Positions 42,984 through 51,564 of a DNA stretch of 64,000 nucleotides are shown piece after piece. The translations under genes were made by a program, and so were the position numbers. The notes under the pieces are model-generated. The model made no database searches. It was not told the DNA's origin and saw nothing but the letters and a program-made list of their open reading frames with translations. The stretch comes from an uncultured Parvularculaceae bacterium (GTDB taxonomy: Bacteria > Pseudomonadota > Alphaproteobacteria > Caulobacterales > Parvularculaceae). The first letter of the stretch is position 1; each line of letters begins with the position of its first letter. The DNA lies in NCBI GenBank assembly GCA_913055785.1, contig CAJXLJ010000008.1:30651-94650 (forward strand), written 5' to 3'.

Positions 42984-45164
42984 ATGAGCACGAAAACAAT
43001 TTGGTCCCGCTTGATCGTGTCGGCTTCAATTGCGGCGATTAGCATTCACGCCGCTGCTGCGTCCGCGGCTGAAGAGGTTCCTGAAGAGCAGGGCGACCAG
43101 TCCAGCGAAAAAGGCGGTTCTAAAAGCGATGATAAAATCGTCGTTACCGCGCAACGACGAGCCGAAGGGGTGCAGGAAGTTGCAATTTCCGCCACGGTGC
43201 TTTCCGGCGATGCGTTGGCTGACAAGGGTGTCGGCGGCATTTACGCGCTGCAATATGCGGCGCCCGGTTTTACCATGGCGGATTACGGCTCTGCGAACGT
43301 CTTGAATATTCGAGGTGTTGGGCGAAGTGCGGTCGACATTGAGCTTCCCTCCGGCGTAGTGCTTTACCGTGACGGCGTTCCGACTTTTCCCGGTTATTTC
43401 CAGAATGAGCCTTACTACGACATCGAAGCCATCGAAGTGTTGCGCGGTCCTCAAGGGACGTTCGTAGGAAAGAGCGCGGCGGGGGGCGCGGTTTTCATTC
43501 GTACGGCCTCCCCCGACCTTGACGGCTTTAGCGGAAAGATTGAGGGAGAGTACGGGAATTACAAACAATATGGCGCTACCGCAGTCGTAAACGCACCGTT
43601 GAGCGACACGTTTGGCATACGAATCGCTTATCGCCATTATCAACGAGATGAGATTCTCGGTGAATCGCTTACTGGTAATTTTACAGGTGAGCCGGGCCGC
43701 CCAAATCTTGATAGCTTACGTTTCGGCGCCTTGTGGGAGCCGACTGATCAATTCACTGGTGAAATTAGGTTGGACCTTAGTGACCTAGATTTTGGCGGTA
43801 ACCTTACCAGCAGTTATAACTATCCGCTTTACGACTACGTTCAAAATGCCCGCTTTGCGTATCATGACCGCTCTGCGCGCGTCGTGGGCAAAATGGGGTA
43901 TGAGTTCGGAAGCGGTTTGCAGTTTACATCGGTAACTGGATATCAGACGACCGAAACCATCAACAACTTCGATCGCAATGGCGCTACGCCGGCTTATGAT
44001 GAGTTTAGAAGCGCCGGCACGTTTACGCTCTATTCTCAGGAATTCAACCTCATATCGCCGGATGATGCAGATCATCCTTTTTCTTATGTATTAGGCGTGT
44101 TCTATCAGCGCACCGATACAATTATTGAAGACTATCGAAATGAAGGCTTCAACTTCTATACCGCGGCGGATGCGTTTCCTTATATCGGCCTCGAAACGCC
44201 ATACATAAAGAAAGAAGACGAATGGTCGGTATTTGCGGACGCAAAATACCGGTTTAATGAGCAGGTATCAGCAGAATTAGGCATTCGGTATTCAAACTAT
44301 ATCACGACAAATGACACAAATGTCGTATTGGGCGACGGTATGTCGGTTCCAAGCACTCCGTTTTTTGCAGGCATGCAAAAACTGAATGAGTCCGATGTCG
44401 ATGGGAAGTTTACGCTCACTTATTCTCCGGTGGCTGAGCATAATATCTTCGCCAGCGTGGCTCGCGCCCATATCACGGGAGGGTTTAATATTATCGGCGG
44501 CGCCGAGTTCGAAAAGTCGATCGTTTACAGCTATGAATTGGGGCTGAAATCATCCTGGTTTGATGACCATGTAAGGACACAGTTGGCTGCCTATTATCAG
44601 ACGCTTTCCAACTATCAGGCTCAGTTCGCTAGCCCGGATCTTGGCGGTCAGAATCTACTACAAAACGCTTTTGGCAAGAGTAAGATTTTTGGCGTCGAGG
44701 CGAGCGGGCAGGCGAAGTTCGGGAATCTTAGCTTAGACGCAGCATTTTCGTTCATTGACAGCGAACTTGGAGAATTTCCGGATGTGGTGAGTCCGTTCCT
44801 GATGGCGCCAAATAACGTCATTACGATTACAGGCGCGAAAACGCCGTTTTCTCCAAAATATACATTCAATATCGGCGCTTCATACGCCATAGATTTCGGA
44901 AATGGGCTAACTGTAACGCCACGCGTCGATCTTTCGCATCAAGCAAAGCAGCTTGGCGCTCTGTTTGACGCGCCGCAAACACGCCTGCCGGAGCGTACAC
45001 TATTGAACGCAGGACTGCGCTTTAACTACGACGCTGTCTACATTGATGTGTGGGGCACAAACCTCACAGACGAACGATATGTGGCCGGTATTCAGGACCT
45101 CGGCAGCATCTGGTATCCGGGGCCTCCGCGTCAGTATGGCGTAAAAGTTGGGATCAACTTTTAA
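42984..45164 (+). CDS. TonB-dependent outer-membrane receptor
   Basis: A 726-residue receptor: signal peptide (about 1-29, ending ASA-AEE), an acidic linker, then the TonB-box-like DKIVVTAQRRAEGVQEVAIS. The plug domain has IEAIEVLRGPQGTFVGKSAAGG, and a beta-barrel follows ending in VKVGINF with a terminal Phe. It imports a substrate energised by TonB. Being the last unit of the GntR regulon, with operator I just upstream, it most likely takes up the sugar, oligosaccharide or glycoside that the locus degrades. No SusD-like partner or glycosidase is present in the window. Confidence 0.92.
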   Translation: MSTKTIWSRLIVSASIAAISIHAAAASAAEEVPEEQGDQSSEKGGSKSDDKIVVTAQRRAEGVQEVAISATVLSGDALADKGVGGIYALQYAAPGFTMADYGSANVLNIRGVGRSAVDIELPSGVVLYRDGVPTFPGYFQNEPYYDIEAIEVLRGPQGTFVGKSAAGGAVFIRTASPDLDGFSGKIEGEYGNYKQYGATAVVNAPLSDTFGIRIAYRHYQRDEILGESLTGNFTGEPGRPNLDSLRFGALWEPTDQFTGEIRLDLSDLDFGGNLTSSYNYPLYDYVQNARFAYHDRSARVVGKMGYEFGSGLQFTSVTGYQTTETINNFDRNGATPAYDEFRSAGTFTLYSQEFNLISPDDADHPFSYVLGVFYQRTDTIIEDYRNEGFNFYTAADAFPYIGLETPYIKKEDEWSVFADAKYRFNEQVSAELGIRYSNYITTNDTNVVLGDGMSVPSTPFFAGMQKLNESDVDGKFTLTYSPVAEHNIFASVARAHITGGFNIIGGAEFEKSIVYSYELGLKSSWFDDHVRTQLAAYYQTLSNYQAQFASPDLGGQNLLQNAFGKSKIFGVEASGQAKFGNLSLDAAFSFIDSELGEFPDVVSPFLMAPNNVITITGAKTPFSPKYTFNIGASYAIDFGNGLTVTPRVDLSHQAKQLGALFDAPQTRLPERTLLNAGLRFNYDAVYIDVWGTNLTDERYVAGIQDLGSIWYPGPPRQYGVKVGINF

Positions 45165-45222
45165 GCGCTGCGATATATGAGGATTTACGTTCCCTCCCAA
45201 GCTACGTATATCGCAACCTGCG

Positions 45223-45254
45223 AAATCCAGCCGATTTGATCGGCTGGATTTTTT
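45223..45254 (+). terminator. Intrinsic terminator of the TonB receptor gene
   Basis: A perfect 12-bp stem (45223-45234 with 45240-45251) with a 5-base loop, followed by TTT, 58 bases after the stop codon. It marks the right end of the sugar-acid locus. Confidence 0.9.
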
Positions 45255-45350
45255 AAATGTAAGATGATCTAACCCCTTTTTGAACGCAGCAGCTGAATGT
45301 AGTCAATTGGCTGCATCAAATGAGTCGGATAAAAAATGAAAGTTATTGAT

Positions 45351-46064
45351 CTATTCCGGCAAGATCAATTCCATTAGATCCAACGCCTCCTGATTGGTGC
45401 TCATTTCGTCTTCAATGTCTTTCCGGATTTCAGAATCTTGCTCAGCGTCATATTTGGCTCTTAGAATGGCCATTTCTTGAAGAATTGCCGGTCGCGCATC
45501 TCGGATGAGCGCAAACAGTTCTTTCTCATTTTCCGTAAAAGCAAAACGCACCACACCCTGCCGATAGCTGATATGGACATCGTCCGGATGCAGCACAGGC
45601 GCAGGGCCAGCTCTGCCGGTGCGCGCTTGTTTGGCGAGTTCATTTTCCCACTGAATCTTGTAATTCATCGCGCCCTCGAAGAGTTCTAGGTGATCCTTTC
45701 TCCGTCTTTGCTCGGTCCGATCTAACAGCTCGGTGAAAAGCTCCTGGGCGCGAACGCCGCCTTTTGCGGCGTTGACAGCGATCGACCGTACAACCGCTTG
45801 CGCCATCGAATAGGAAACAGTCTTCTCACCCTCGCGAACTTCGATCTGTCGATATGCTTCCCCAATGACGATTTCTCTTAAACGTTCTTCATTTAGAGCG
45901 GGGAGGCGGTTCTTTGCACCCTTCGGTCTGCCTTTGGGGTTTCCAGATCTGCCTTTCTTAAAACGGCTGGCTTTCGGCGGTTTGCCATAGCCGATGTCAT
46001 AAGTTGTTTCCGTGCTCGGACGCCGCACCAGCGCCTTGCGCACACTTTTGATATCCTGGGTCAC
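45351..46064 (-). CDS. DUF5681-containing protein
   Basis: A 237-residue protein with the DUF5681 signature GYGKPPKASRFKKGRSGNPKGRPKG near its start, then a helical region. DUF5681 proteins occur beside phage terminase and DNA-methyltransferase genes in alphaproteobacterial prophages and islands; the function is unknown. The GTG at 46064 overlaps the methyltransferase stop (GTGA) and is preferred to the longer frame reaching 46160. Confidence 0.78.
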   Translation of the reverse strand: MTQDIKSVRKALVRRPSTETTYDIGYGKPPKASRFKKGRSGNPKGRPKGAKNRLPALNEERLREIVIGEAYRQIEVREGEKTVSYSMAQAVVRSIAVNAAKGGVRAQELFTELLDRTEQRRRKDHLELFEGAMNYKIQWENELAKQARTGRAGPAPVLHPDDVHISYRQGVVRFAFTENEKELFALIRDARPAILQEMAILRAKYDAEQDSEIRKDIEDEMSTNQEALDLMELILPE

Positions 46065-47444
46065 GCGGCCTCCGATTTGCGCGGATCGCTCATGCCGCAA
46101 CAGATTTGTTCTGCATCGTCTTTCGCATAGGCTTCCCACCGGCGTATGATGCGGTCGCAATAGATGGCGTCAAGCTCGCACAGATATGCACGCCTGCCGG
46201 TTTTCTCAGCTGCGATCAATGTCGATCCTGAACCCCCAAAAAGATCCAGCACAATGTCGCCACGGCCGGATACGTCTTTTATGGCGTCGGCAATCATCTG
46301 CACCGGTTTCACCGTCGGGTGCATTGCGAGTTCATCCAACCGGCCGGTTCTCATCGTGTTGACGCCGCGATAGTTCCAGACATTAGTCCGGTAGCGACCA
46401 TGCTGACCAAGCTCAAAAGCGTTAATATGAGGAGCGGTTCCGAGTTTATAGGCAAATATCAACTCATGCCGAGAACGATAAAAAGCGCCCATGCCGCCAT
46501 TGTCCTTCGCCCAGACAATGAGATTTTTGAGCTCCGAATAGACGGCAGCGCCAGCGGCCATGAGTTCGCCCATATGACGCCAGTCCATGCAAATGAAATG
46601 AATTGATCCGTCGAGACTATTATCCGCAAGATTTCGAAAGGCTTGCGTCAGGAATTCCGTAAACTCCGCCTCGCTCATCTCACCTGAAGCCATCGCGAAT
46701 TCGCGGTGTTTGACTTTTCCAAGACCGGAGACATGCCCCTCAATCGGAACATTGTAGGGCGGGTCTGTGAAGACCATGCGCGCCTTTTCACCGTCCATCA
46801 GTGTTGCGACAACGGCGGGATCCAGCGAATCGCCGCAGATCAGTCGATGTTGGCCGAGGCGCCAGATATCGCCTGGCCTGCAACGACGAGGTCCGTCGGG
46901 AGGCGGCCGATCATCAGCAGGATCGCCAGGTTCTTCGGGCCTTATCCCATCGACCAGAGTATCGATCTCCGGTATCGAAAACCCCGTCGCCTCGATCTCA
47001 AAGTCGAGATCAAGACTGGCGAGTTCTTCAAGCTCCATCGCCAGAAGTTCTTCGTCCCAGCCTGCGTTGAGCGCTAGCTTGTTGTCGGCGAGAACGTAAG
47101 CGCGCTTCTGGTCTGCTGAGAGTGACCCGATGCGACGGCAAGGGATCGTCTCAGAGCCGACAATTCTGGCGGCGGCAACCTCGCCCGTGACCGGCGAGGA
47201 TCATCCCATGTTCATCTATCAGGACGGGAGCAACGAAGCCGAAAGCCTTTATGCTTTCGGCGAGCTGATTGATCTGTTTTCGCGAGTGAGTGCGCGCATT
47301 GCGCGGGTTGGCCCGAAGGCTCTCGGGCGGCAGGTATTCTAGTTTTTCGGCAGGCACGTCTATTTCCTTTCTTCCCTCCGAGAGCCCTTCTTCCCACAAC
47401 TCAAATGTTGCTATTATGTTCCGATACTTCGGCAGGTAAATCAA
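46061..47444 (-). pseudogene. ParB-domain DNA methyltransferase, frameshifted
   Basis: Two frames together encode one protein. The upstream part (47444 to about 47180) is a ParB/Srx-type nuclease domain: LRANPRNARTHSRKQINQLAESIKAFGF..., VLIDEHGMILAGHGR. The downstream part continues VAAARIVGSETIPCRRIG from about 47184 in the next frame, and contains the N4/N6 amino-methyltransferase motifs DPPY (in VFTDPPYNVPIEG) and DLFGGSGSTLIAAEKTGR. Normal homologues are single proteins of about 450 residues. One extra G in the GAGGTT stretch near 47177-47185 separates the halves. It would have methylated adenine or cytosine in phage DNA. The catalytic part could still be expressed from an internal start at 47038. 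Confidence 0.8.
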
Positions 47445-47912
47445 GCCCTTGGCGATAAGTCGAGTGGCGGAAATCTGAGAGCTTCAACCACGCAAATAAG
47501 CCTGGGATTGAGGGGCAAATTCCTTACACATTTTGCCTTGGAGAGTTCTCGCCGCCAGAGTTCCAGTTGGCTGTTTTGTTGCGAAAGCGGGAAAGAATCC
47601 CTGTTATGGGATCGCAAATTCCCTGTTCGCGCGTTTAGAATTCCCTGTTCTGTTCGAGCAGGGAATTCGACTGTAAACGACTGAAATTCGGCAGCGTTTC
47701 AGACCGAAAATCGGCGAATTCGCACCGGAGTGGAGGATTTTCCCTGTAAATTCCCTGTTATTAGGGAATTTAGACCTGGAGGCAGGATAGGCCGGGACTG
47801 CAGGGCCCACCATTCAATCGCAAAAAAACAGCGGCCAATTCAGCTTATCCTGTGCGGCCGTAAATTCCGCAGCTTTTCGGGCGAGAATTCTCCGTCTTCT
47901 TGCGTCCGGTAA
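47445..47912. other. Non-coding region with AATTCCCTG repeats
   Basis: About 470 bases with no supported gene. Its main content is the repeat cluster 47596-47771. Its right end abuts a DUF1772 gene that looks unrelated to mobile DNA. Confidence 0.5.
47596..47771. repeat. Cluster of AATTCCCTGTT direct and inverted repeats
   Basis: Core units AATCCCTGTT (47596), AAATTCCCTGTT (47616), AATTCCCTGTT (47639) and AAATTCCCTGTT (47748), plus TTTTCCCTGTAAA (47738). Two form perfect 9-bp inverted repeats: AATTCCCTG/CAGGGAATT (47639-47667) and AAATTCCCT/AGGGAATTT (47748-47771). Such arrays look like protein-binding or recombination DNA. A decayed relative lies beside the serine recombinase at 17678-17716. 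Confidence 0.7.
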
Positions 47913-48416
47913 TCATACCTGCCCGCTGGTGATGAGCGTGATAGCGGCGATGATGTAGAGACCAGCAGTCAGAATGCTGCCCAGCGAGCGCACGTGATTG
48001 AGCCGGGTCCAGTCGCGGCCATATTTTTTCCAATAGGTTTCCGCCTCTCTAGTGGTGTGATCGAGGCGTTCGAGTTTTTTGTTCATCGGCACGTTGCCAA
48101 AAATAGTCATCAGAAAGACGGTTGGCAGATAAACAACGGGGGCGAGTATCAGCGTCGCCAGCGCGGCGCCCTCAAATATGGTCAGACTGTAGAGCGCGAA
48201 CAGAACCGAAAAGAGTGCGATTGACAGAATGCCTGCGACGAACTGGGTTTTGAGCACAGTCCGGTTGATATGCTGCATCGCCTCGATGCCGCCAGCGGGC
48301 GCGGTTCTTAGCAATCCGGACATGACAAACTCGGAAAAGGCGGAGAAGACGCCTCCGATCACAGCGCTCCAGAGCGCCAGAAAAAGGCAAAAATAGAGTG
48401 TCCATTCATAGGTCAT
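47913..48416 (-). CDS. DUF1772 membrane protein (anthrone-oxygenase-like)
   Basis: A 167-residue protein with four hydrophobic helices and the family pattern GGVFSAFSEFVMSGL near helix 1, NRTVLKTQFV, and the cytosolic segment GNVPMNKKLERLD. DUF1772 proteins are widespread four-helix membrane proteins, some related to fungal anthrone oxygenases; bacterial roles are mostly unknown. It follows the NmrA-type reductase gene on the same strand, with a strong hairpin in between. Confidence 0.82.
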   Translation of the reverse strand: MTYEWTLYFCLFLALWSAVIGGVFSAFSEFVMSGLLRTAPAGGIEAMQHINRTVLKTQFVAGILSIALFSVLFALYSLTIFEGAALATLILAPVVYLPTVFLMTIFGNVPMNKKLERLDHTTREAETYWKKYGRDWTRLNHVRSLGSILTAGLYIIAAITLITSGQV

Positions 48417-48453
48417 GGTTATGTGTCCTGTGTTTTTAACTGCGTTATGGCGC

Positions 48454-48488
48454 GGCTAACCGGGGGCGAAAACTCGCCCCGGTTAGCC
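48454..48488 (-). terminator. Strong hairpin between NmrA-type and DUF1772 genes
   Basis: A 15-bp stem with one bulged base (arms beginning GGCTAACCGGG and ending CCCCGGTTAGCC) and a short AAAC-type loop. There is no T-run, so it may be an attenuator or mRNA-stabilising stem rather than a full terminator. Confidence 0.5.
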
Positions 48489-48522
48489 ATTTAGCGGGCG
48501 AGCCGTAGCGTTTATTCTCGGC

Positions 48523-49368
48523 TCATGCGGTTGTCCTCCACACGCCGGTCGCCGCCACGTCGCGCGCATAGTCGGCGAAATCCTTAGGCGGTCGACCAAG
48601 TGCGCGCTGAACGCCATCGCAGAGGTGCGCATTGCGTCCATCGAGGACAGTGGAGAAAAGATAGTCCAGCATCCAGACAACGTCTTTGGGCGCCCCCGAA
48701 TTTGCGACTTCCGACACAAATGCATCGTGAGGCACATCCGCATAGGTGACTTCGCGACCCATTGCGCGAGAGAGGTCTGCAGCTACATCCGCAATAGACA
48801 TCAATCGGGGGCCGGTGACTTCATAGATCTGTCCATTGTGGTTGTCCTCGGTCAAAGCCGCGACGGCTACATCTGCAATATCGTCGACATCCACGAAGGG
48901 TTCGACCTGATCGCCTGCGGGCAGCGTAATCGCACCGCCAAGCACCATGTCGATGAACGCGCCTTCAGAGAAGTTCTGATTGAACCAGCTTGCCCGGACA
49001 ATGGTCCATTCAAGACCGGCGTTCTGAACAATACGCTCGCAGGCTTGGGCTTCCTCTTCACCGCGACCTGACAACAGAACCAATCGTTGCACGCCGCGCC
49101 GCCTGGCGAGGTCTGCAAAAGCCCGGATCGCGTCTTGGGCGCCCGGCATGGCAAGGTCTGGAGCATAGGTGATGTACGCTGCAGTTACGCCCTTGAGGCA
49201 AGCATCCCAACTCTTCTCATTGTCCCAGTCAAAAGGCGGGACTGCAGAGCGCGATCCGATGCGGACCTCATGGCCTTTCGCCGCAAGGCGTTCAGCTACA
49301 CGGCGGCCTGTTTTACCGCTGCCTCCCAGGACAAGGGTGAGGTCTTTCTTGTTGCGCAGGAAGTTCAT
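48523..49368 (-). CDS. NmrA/NAD(P)-binding oxidoreductase
   Basis: A 281-residue atypical short-chain dehydrogenase with the dinucleotide loop LVLGGSGKTGRRVAERLAAKGH, followed by RIGSRS, a position favouring NADP(H). It continues with LVLLSGRGEEEAQACE and DVDDIADVAVAALTED, typical of NmrA/NmrA-like proteins, which act as redox sensors or quinone/flavin reductases. The catalytic Tyr-x3-Lys of classical SDRs is absent. It lies 42 bases downstream of the pirin gene and is probably co-transcribed with it. Confidence 0.83.
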   Translation of the reverse strand: MNFLRNKKDLTLVLGGSGKTGRRVAERLAAKGHEVRIGSRSAVPPFDWDNEKSWDACLKGVTAAYITYAPDLAMPGAQDAIRAFADLARRRGVQRLVLLSGRGEEEAQACERIVQNAGLEWTIVRASWFNQNFSEGAFIDMVLGGAITLPAGDQVEPFVDVDDIADVAVAALTEDNHNGQIYEVTGPRLMSIADVAADLSRAMGREVTYADVPHDAFVSEVANSGAPKDVVWMLDYLFSTVLDGRNAHLCDGVQRALGRPPKDFADYARDVAATGVWRTTA

Positions 49369-49410
49369 TGGCTTGCTCCTTCTTGAGGGGTGAGACGGTC
49401 GTATTCCGGG

Positions 49411-50292
49411 TCAAGTTTTGTCGATGGAGCCGAGTTCGCCGGCTGCGTGGGCGGCGAACATGGCGTCGACTTCTTGTTCTGTGCTCATCGCGAACGGCCC
49501 GCGCTGCACAAAGGGTTCGCGCAAGGGTTCAGCCTGAAGAAGGACGAAATGGACTCTTGATTTCCCACCGATGATTAAATCGCAGCTGCTATCTCCAGCG
49601 CATACCGTGACTGATGATCCGGCATCGAGTGACAAGGATGACTGGTTATTTTGCAGACCCAGTGATCCATCAACGGACAAGATCCAGGCGGTTTGTCCCG
49701 ATGGGATTTGATGCGCGAACGACGCCCCTTCGTCCAATTGCACATCCAGGATGGTCATCGGGTGCGCCGGCGAATTTGCACCCTTATGTCCGCCGCTTTG
49801 ACCAAGCATAAGGCGTGCGCGATACCCGTCACCAACAATGTGGGGCATGTCAGAGGCTTTGACATGAAGCGAGCAAGGTTCGTCATATTTCATGCGCGCC
49901 GGCAAGTTTACAAAAACCTGGAGTGCGTGGGTGCGGGCGCCGGGGCGGGGTTTCTCGTCGTGTACGGCGCCGCGTCCTGCCTTCAGCCAATATAAATCAC
50001 CCGGCATCAATTCGATGTCATTGCCGAGGCTGTCTTTGTTACTGAAGGGGCCTTCGCTATCTTCAAACAGTATGGACACGGCGGACAGACCGGCATGGGC
50101 ATGAGGCCCAAATGTGGGTTCTGTCATTGTGAAGTGATCCACCATGATGATCGGATCCATTGATCCGGAGAACATGGCGTGCGTGAAATTCAACGCCTTA
50201 AATCCGGTCCCGACAGAAAACGGTTTTCCGTACACCGGCATCAGTTTCCGGCTGTCAGCATTCTCAAGCGTTTCCCGTGAATCGTACGGCAT
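49411..50292 (-). CDS. Pirin-family protein
   Basis: A 293-residue bicupin. The N-terminal cupin has the metal His set in VDHFTMTEPTFGPHAHAGL and a downstream Glu/His in AGRGAVHDEKP; the second cupin holds DEGASFAHQIPSGQTAWILS. Pirins act as quercetinases or redox-linked regulators. The ATG at 50292 has GAGGAGA upstream, so the longer frame to 50328 is rejected. Divergent from a LysR gene across about 90 bases that contain an inverted repeat. Confidence 0.87.
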   Translation of the reverse strand: MPYDSRETLENADSRKLMPVYGKPFSVGTGFKALNFTHAMFSGSMDPIIMVDHFTMTEPTFGPHAHAGLSAVSILFEDSEGPFSNKDSLGNDIELMPGDLYWLKAGRGAVHDEKPRPGARTHALQVFVNLPARMKYDEPCSLHVKASDMPHIVGDGYRARLMLGQSGGHKGANSPAHPMTILDVQLDEGASFAHQIPSGQTAWILSVDGSLGLQNNQSSLSLDAGSSVTVCAGDSSCDLIIGGKSRVHFVLLQAEPLREPFVQRGPFAMSTEQEVDAMFAAHAAGELGSIDKT

Positions 50293-50330
50293 TGATCTTC
50301 TCCTCATTTCGAGAGAAGGACATAACAATA

Positions 50331-50372
50331 GAACGATAGATAGGAAATTGCTTTACATGGGACTTATCGTTC
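50331..50372. promoter_or_regulatory. Candidate LysR operator between pirin and lysR
   Basis: Perfect 8-bp inverted arms GAACGATA (50331-50338) and TATCGTTC (50365-50372), three helical turns apart, in the 93-base divergent promoter region. The layout suits a LysR tetramer. Confidence 0.55.
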
Positions 50373-50385
50373 CATATTTAGAACT

Positions 50386-51309
50386 ATGGTTCACGATTCG
50401 ACATTAGACTTGAACGACTATCTGTACTTTTTCCATGTCGTGGAACAACGGGGATTTGCGCCGGCAGGCCGAGTGCTCGACATCCCCAAATCCCGATTGA
50501 GCCGTCACATACAGCAACTGGAAACCCGACTTGGCGCACGGCTCATCCAGCGCACTTCCCGGCAGTTTGCGATCACCGATACCGGCGTCGAGTTTTTCCG
50601 TCACGCCAAGGCAGTCGTTGAAGAGGTTCATGCGGCGGAAGCTGCGATAAAACAGCGAAGCGGCGCGCTAACCGGCAAAGTCCGCATATCTTGCTCCGCT
50701 GGCGTCGCGCAATTTGCGCTACAAGCGCTCGTCTCCGATTTCCTCCGGCAACACCCGAGGGTCGAGATTGGACAATTCGTCACGAATGAGTTGGTCAATC
50801 TCATTGAGGCGGGCGTAGACTTGGCGATCAGAGGGCACGTCGAAAACCTGCCAGACTCCAGTCTAATCCAGAAGCGTGTTGCGAAAGTTGAGTGGCGTTT
50901 ATTCGCTTCTCCTCGCTACGTGGAGGAATTCGGCGAACCTGCCGCGCCCCAAGACTTAAAAGGTCACAGCGGCCTATGCCTTGGCTGGCGCAAAGAAGTT
51001 GGCGAATGGAGTTTGCGCTCGCACGACGGCGATTCAAAGGTCATTCAGTTTATCCCAAGATTGAGCAGCGACGATATGGTTACGCTCAAGGAAGCCAGCG
51101 CTGCTGGCGTGGGCATCGTCTCGCTTCCTGCTTATGTCTGCGCACATGACGTAGAAATCGGCCGGCTTGTGGGGGTGTTGCCGGGCTGGGTCTCCGGTGA
51201 TGCAACCCTCAGCCTGTTACAGCCCTCGCGGAAGGGGGCGCCGCCAGCGGTCAGCGCGTTTTCGGAGCATATCGCGCAAAAACTACCTGCGCTTGTATCG
51301 GCCACATGA
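50386..51309 (+). CDS. LysR-family regulator
   Basis: A 307-residue regulator: HTH in LDLNDYLYFFHVVEQRGFAPAGRVLDIPKSRLSRHIQQLE (about 8-47), then a substrate-binding domain with VRISCSAGVAQFALQALVSDF. The SRLSRHI recognition helix and overall pattern match the subgroup that controls divergent pirin/reductase genes. It probably activates the pirin-NmrA-DUF1772 unit in response to a small aromatic or quinone signal; that is inference from position. Confidence 0.88.
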   Translation: MVHDSTLDLNDYLYFFHVVEQRGFAPAGRVLDIPKSRLSRHIQQLETRLGARLIQRTSRQFAITDTGVEFFRHAKAVVEEVHAAEAAIKQRSGALTGKVRISCSAGVAQFALQALVSDFLRQHPRVEIGQFVTNELVNLIEAGVDLAIRGHVENLPDSSLIQKRVAKVEWRLFASPRYVEEFGEPAAPQDLKGHSGLCLGWRKEVGEWSLRSHDGDSKVIQFIPRLSSDDMVTLKEASAAGVGIVSLPAYVCAHDVEIGRLVGVLPGWVSGDATLSLLQPSRKGAPPAVSAFSEHIAQKLPALVSAT

Positions 51310-51496
51310 TTACGCACCCAGGGTAACGCAACTTTTCAAGGCGGGCTTAATTCGCAAAAGGACCTTCAAGAGGCGAGGGCCGTTCCGTTGAAGCTTGCAC
51401 GGCGCAAGCGGGTGAATTGAAGTTCGCTGTGACAGCCCAGCGACGGCTTAGAGCCGGTATGAAGTTTCCATTATTGTTCTGTTCGCACTGTCAAAG

Positions 51497-51534
51497 ATAA
51501 AGGGCGCCGCGCTTCCCTTTCGGGGCGCGCCGCC
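51497..51534 (-). terminator. Possible terminator of the protease operon
   Basis: Read on the minus strand, GGCG-G-CGCG pairs with CGCG-G-CGCC around a CCCGAAAGGG core, followed by CTTTATCTTT. It lies just beyond the stop of the protease gene. The stem has a mismatch, so the call is tentative. Confidence 0.4.
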
Positions 51535-51564
51535 AGTAGTAGCGAGGGCAAAAGCCGGCGGCGA

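Noticed and set aside
47596..47771. CRISPR array
   Set aside because: Units are about 11 bases, irregularly spaced and in both orientations; no equal spacers and no cas genes.
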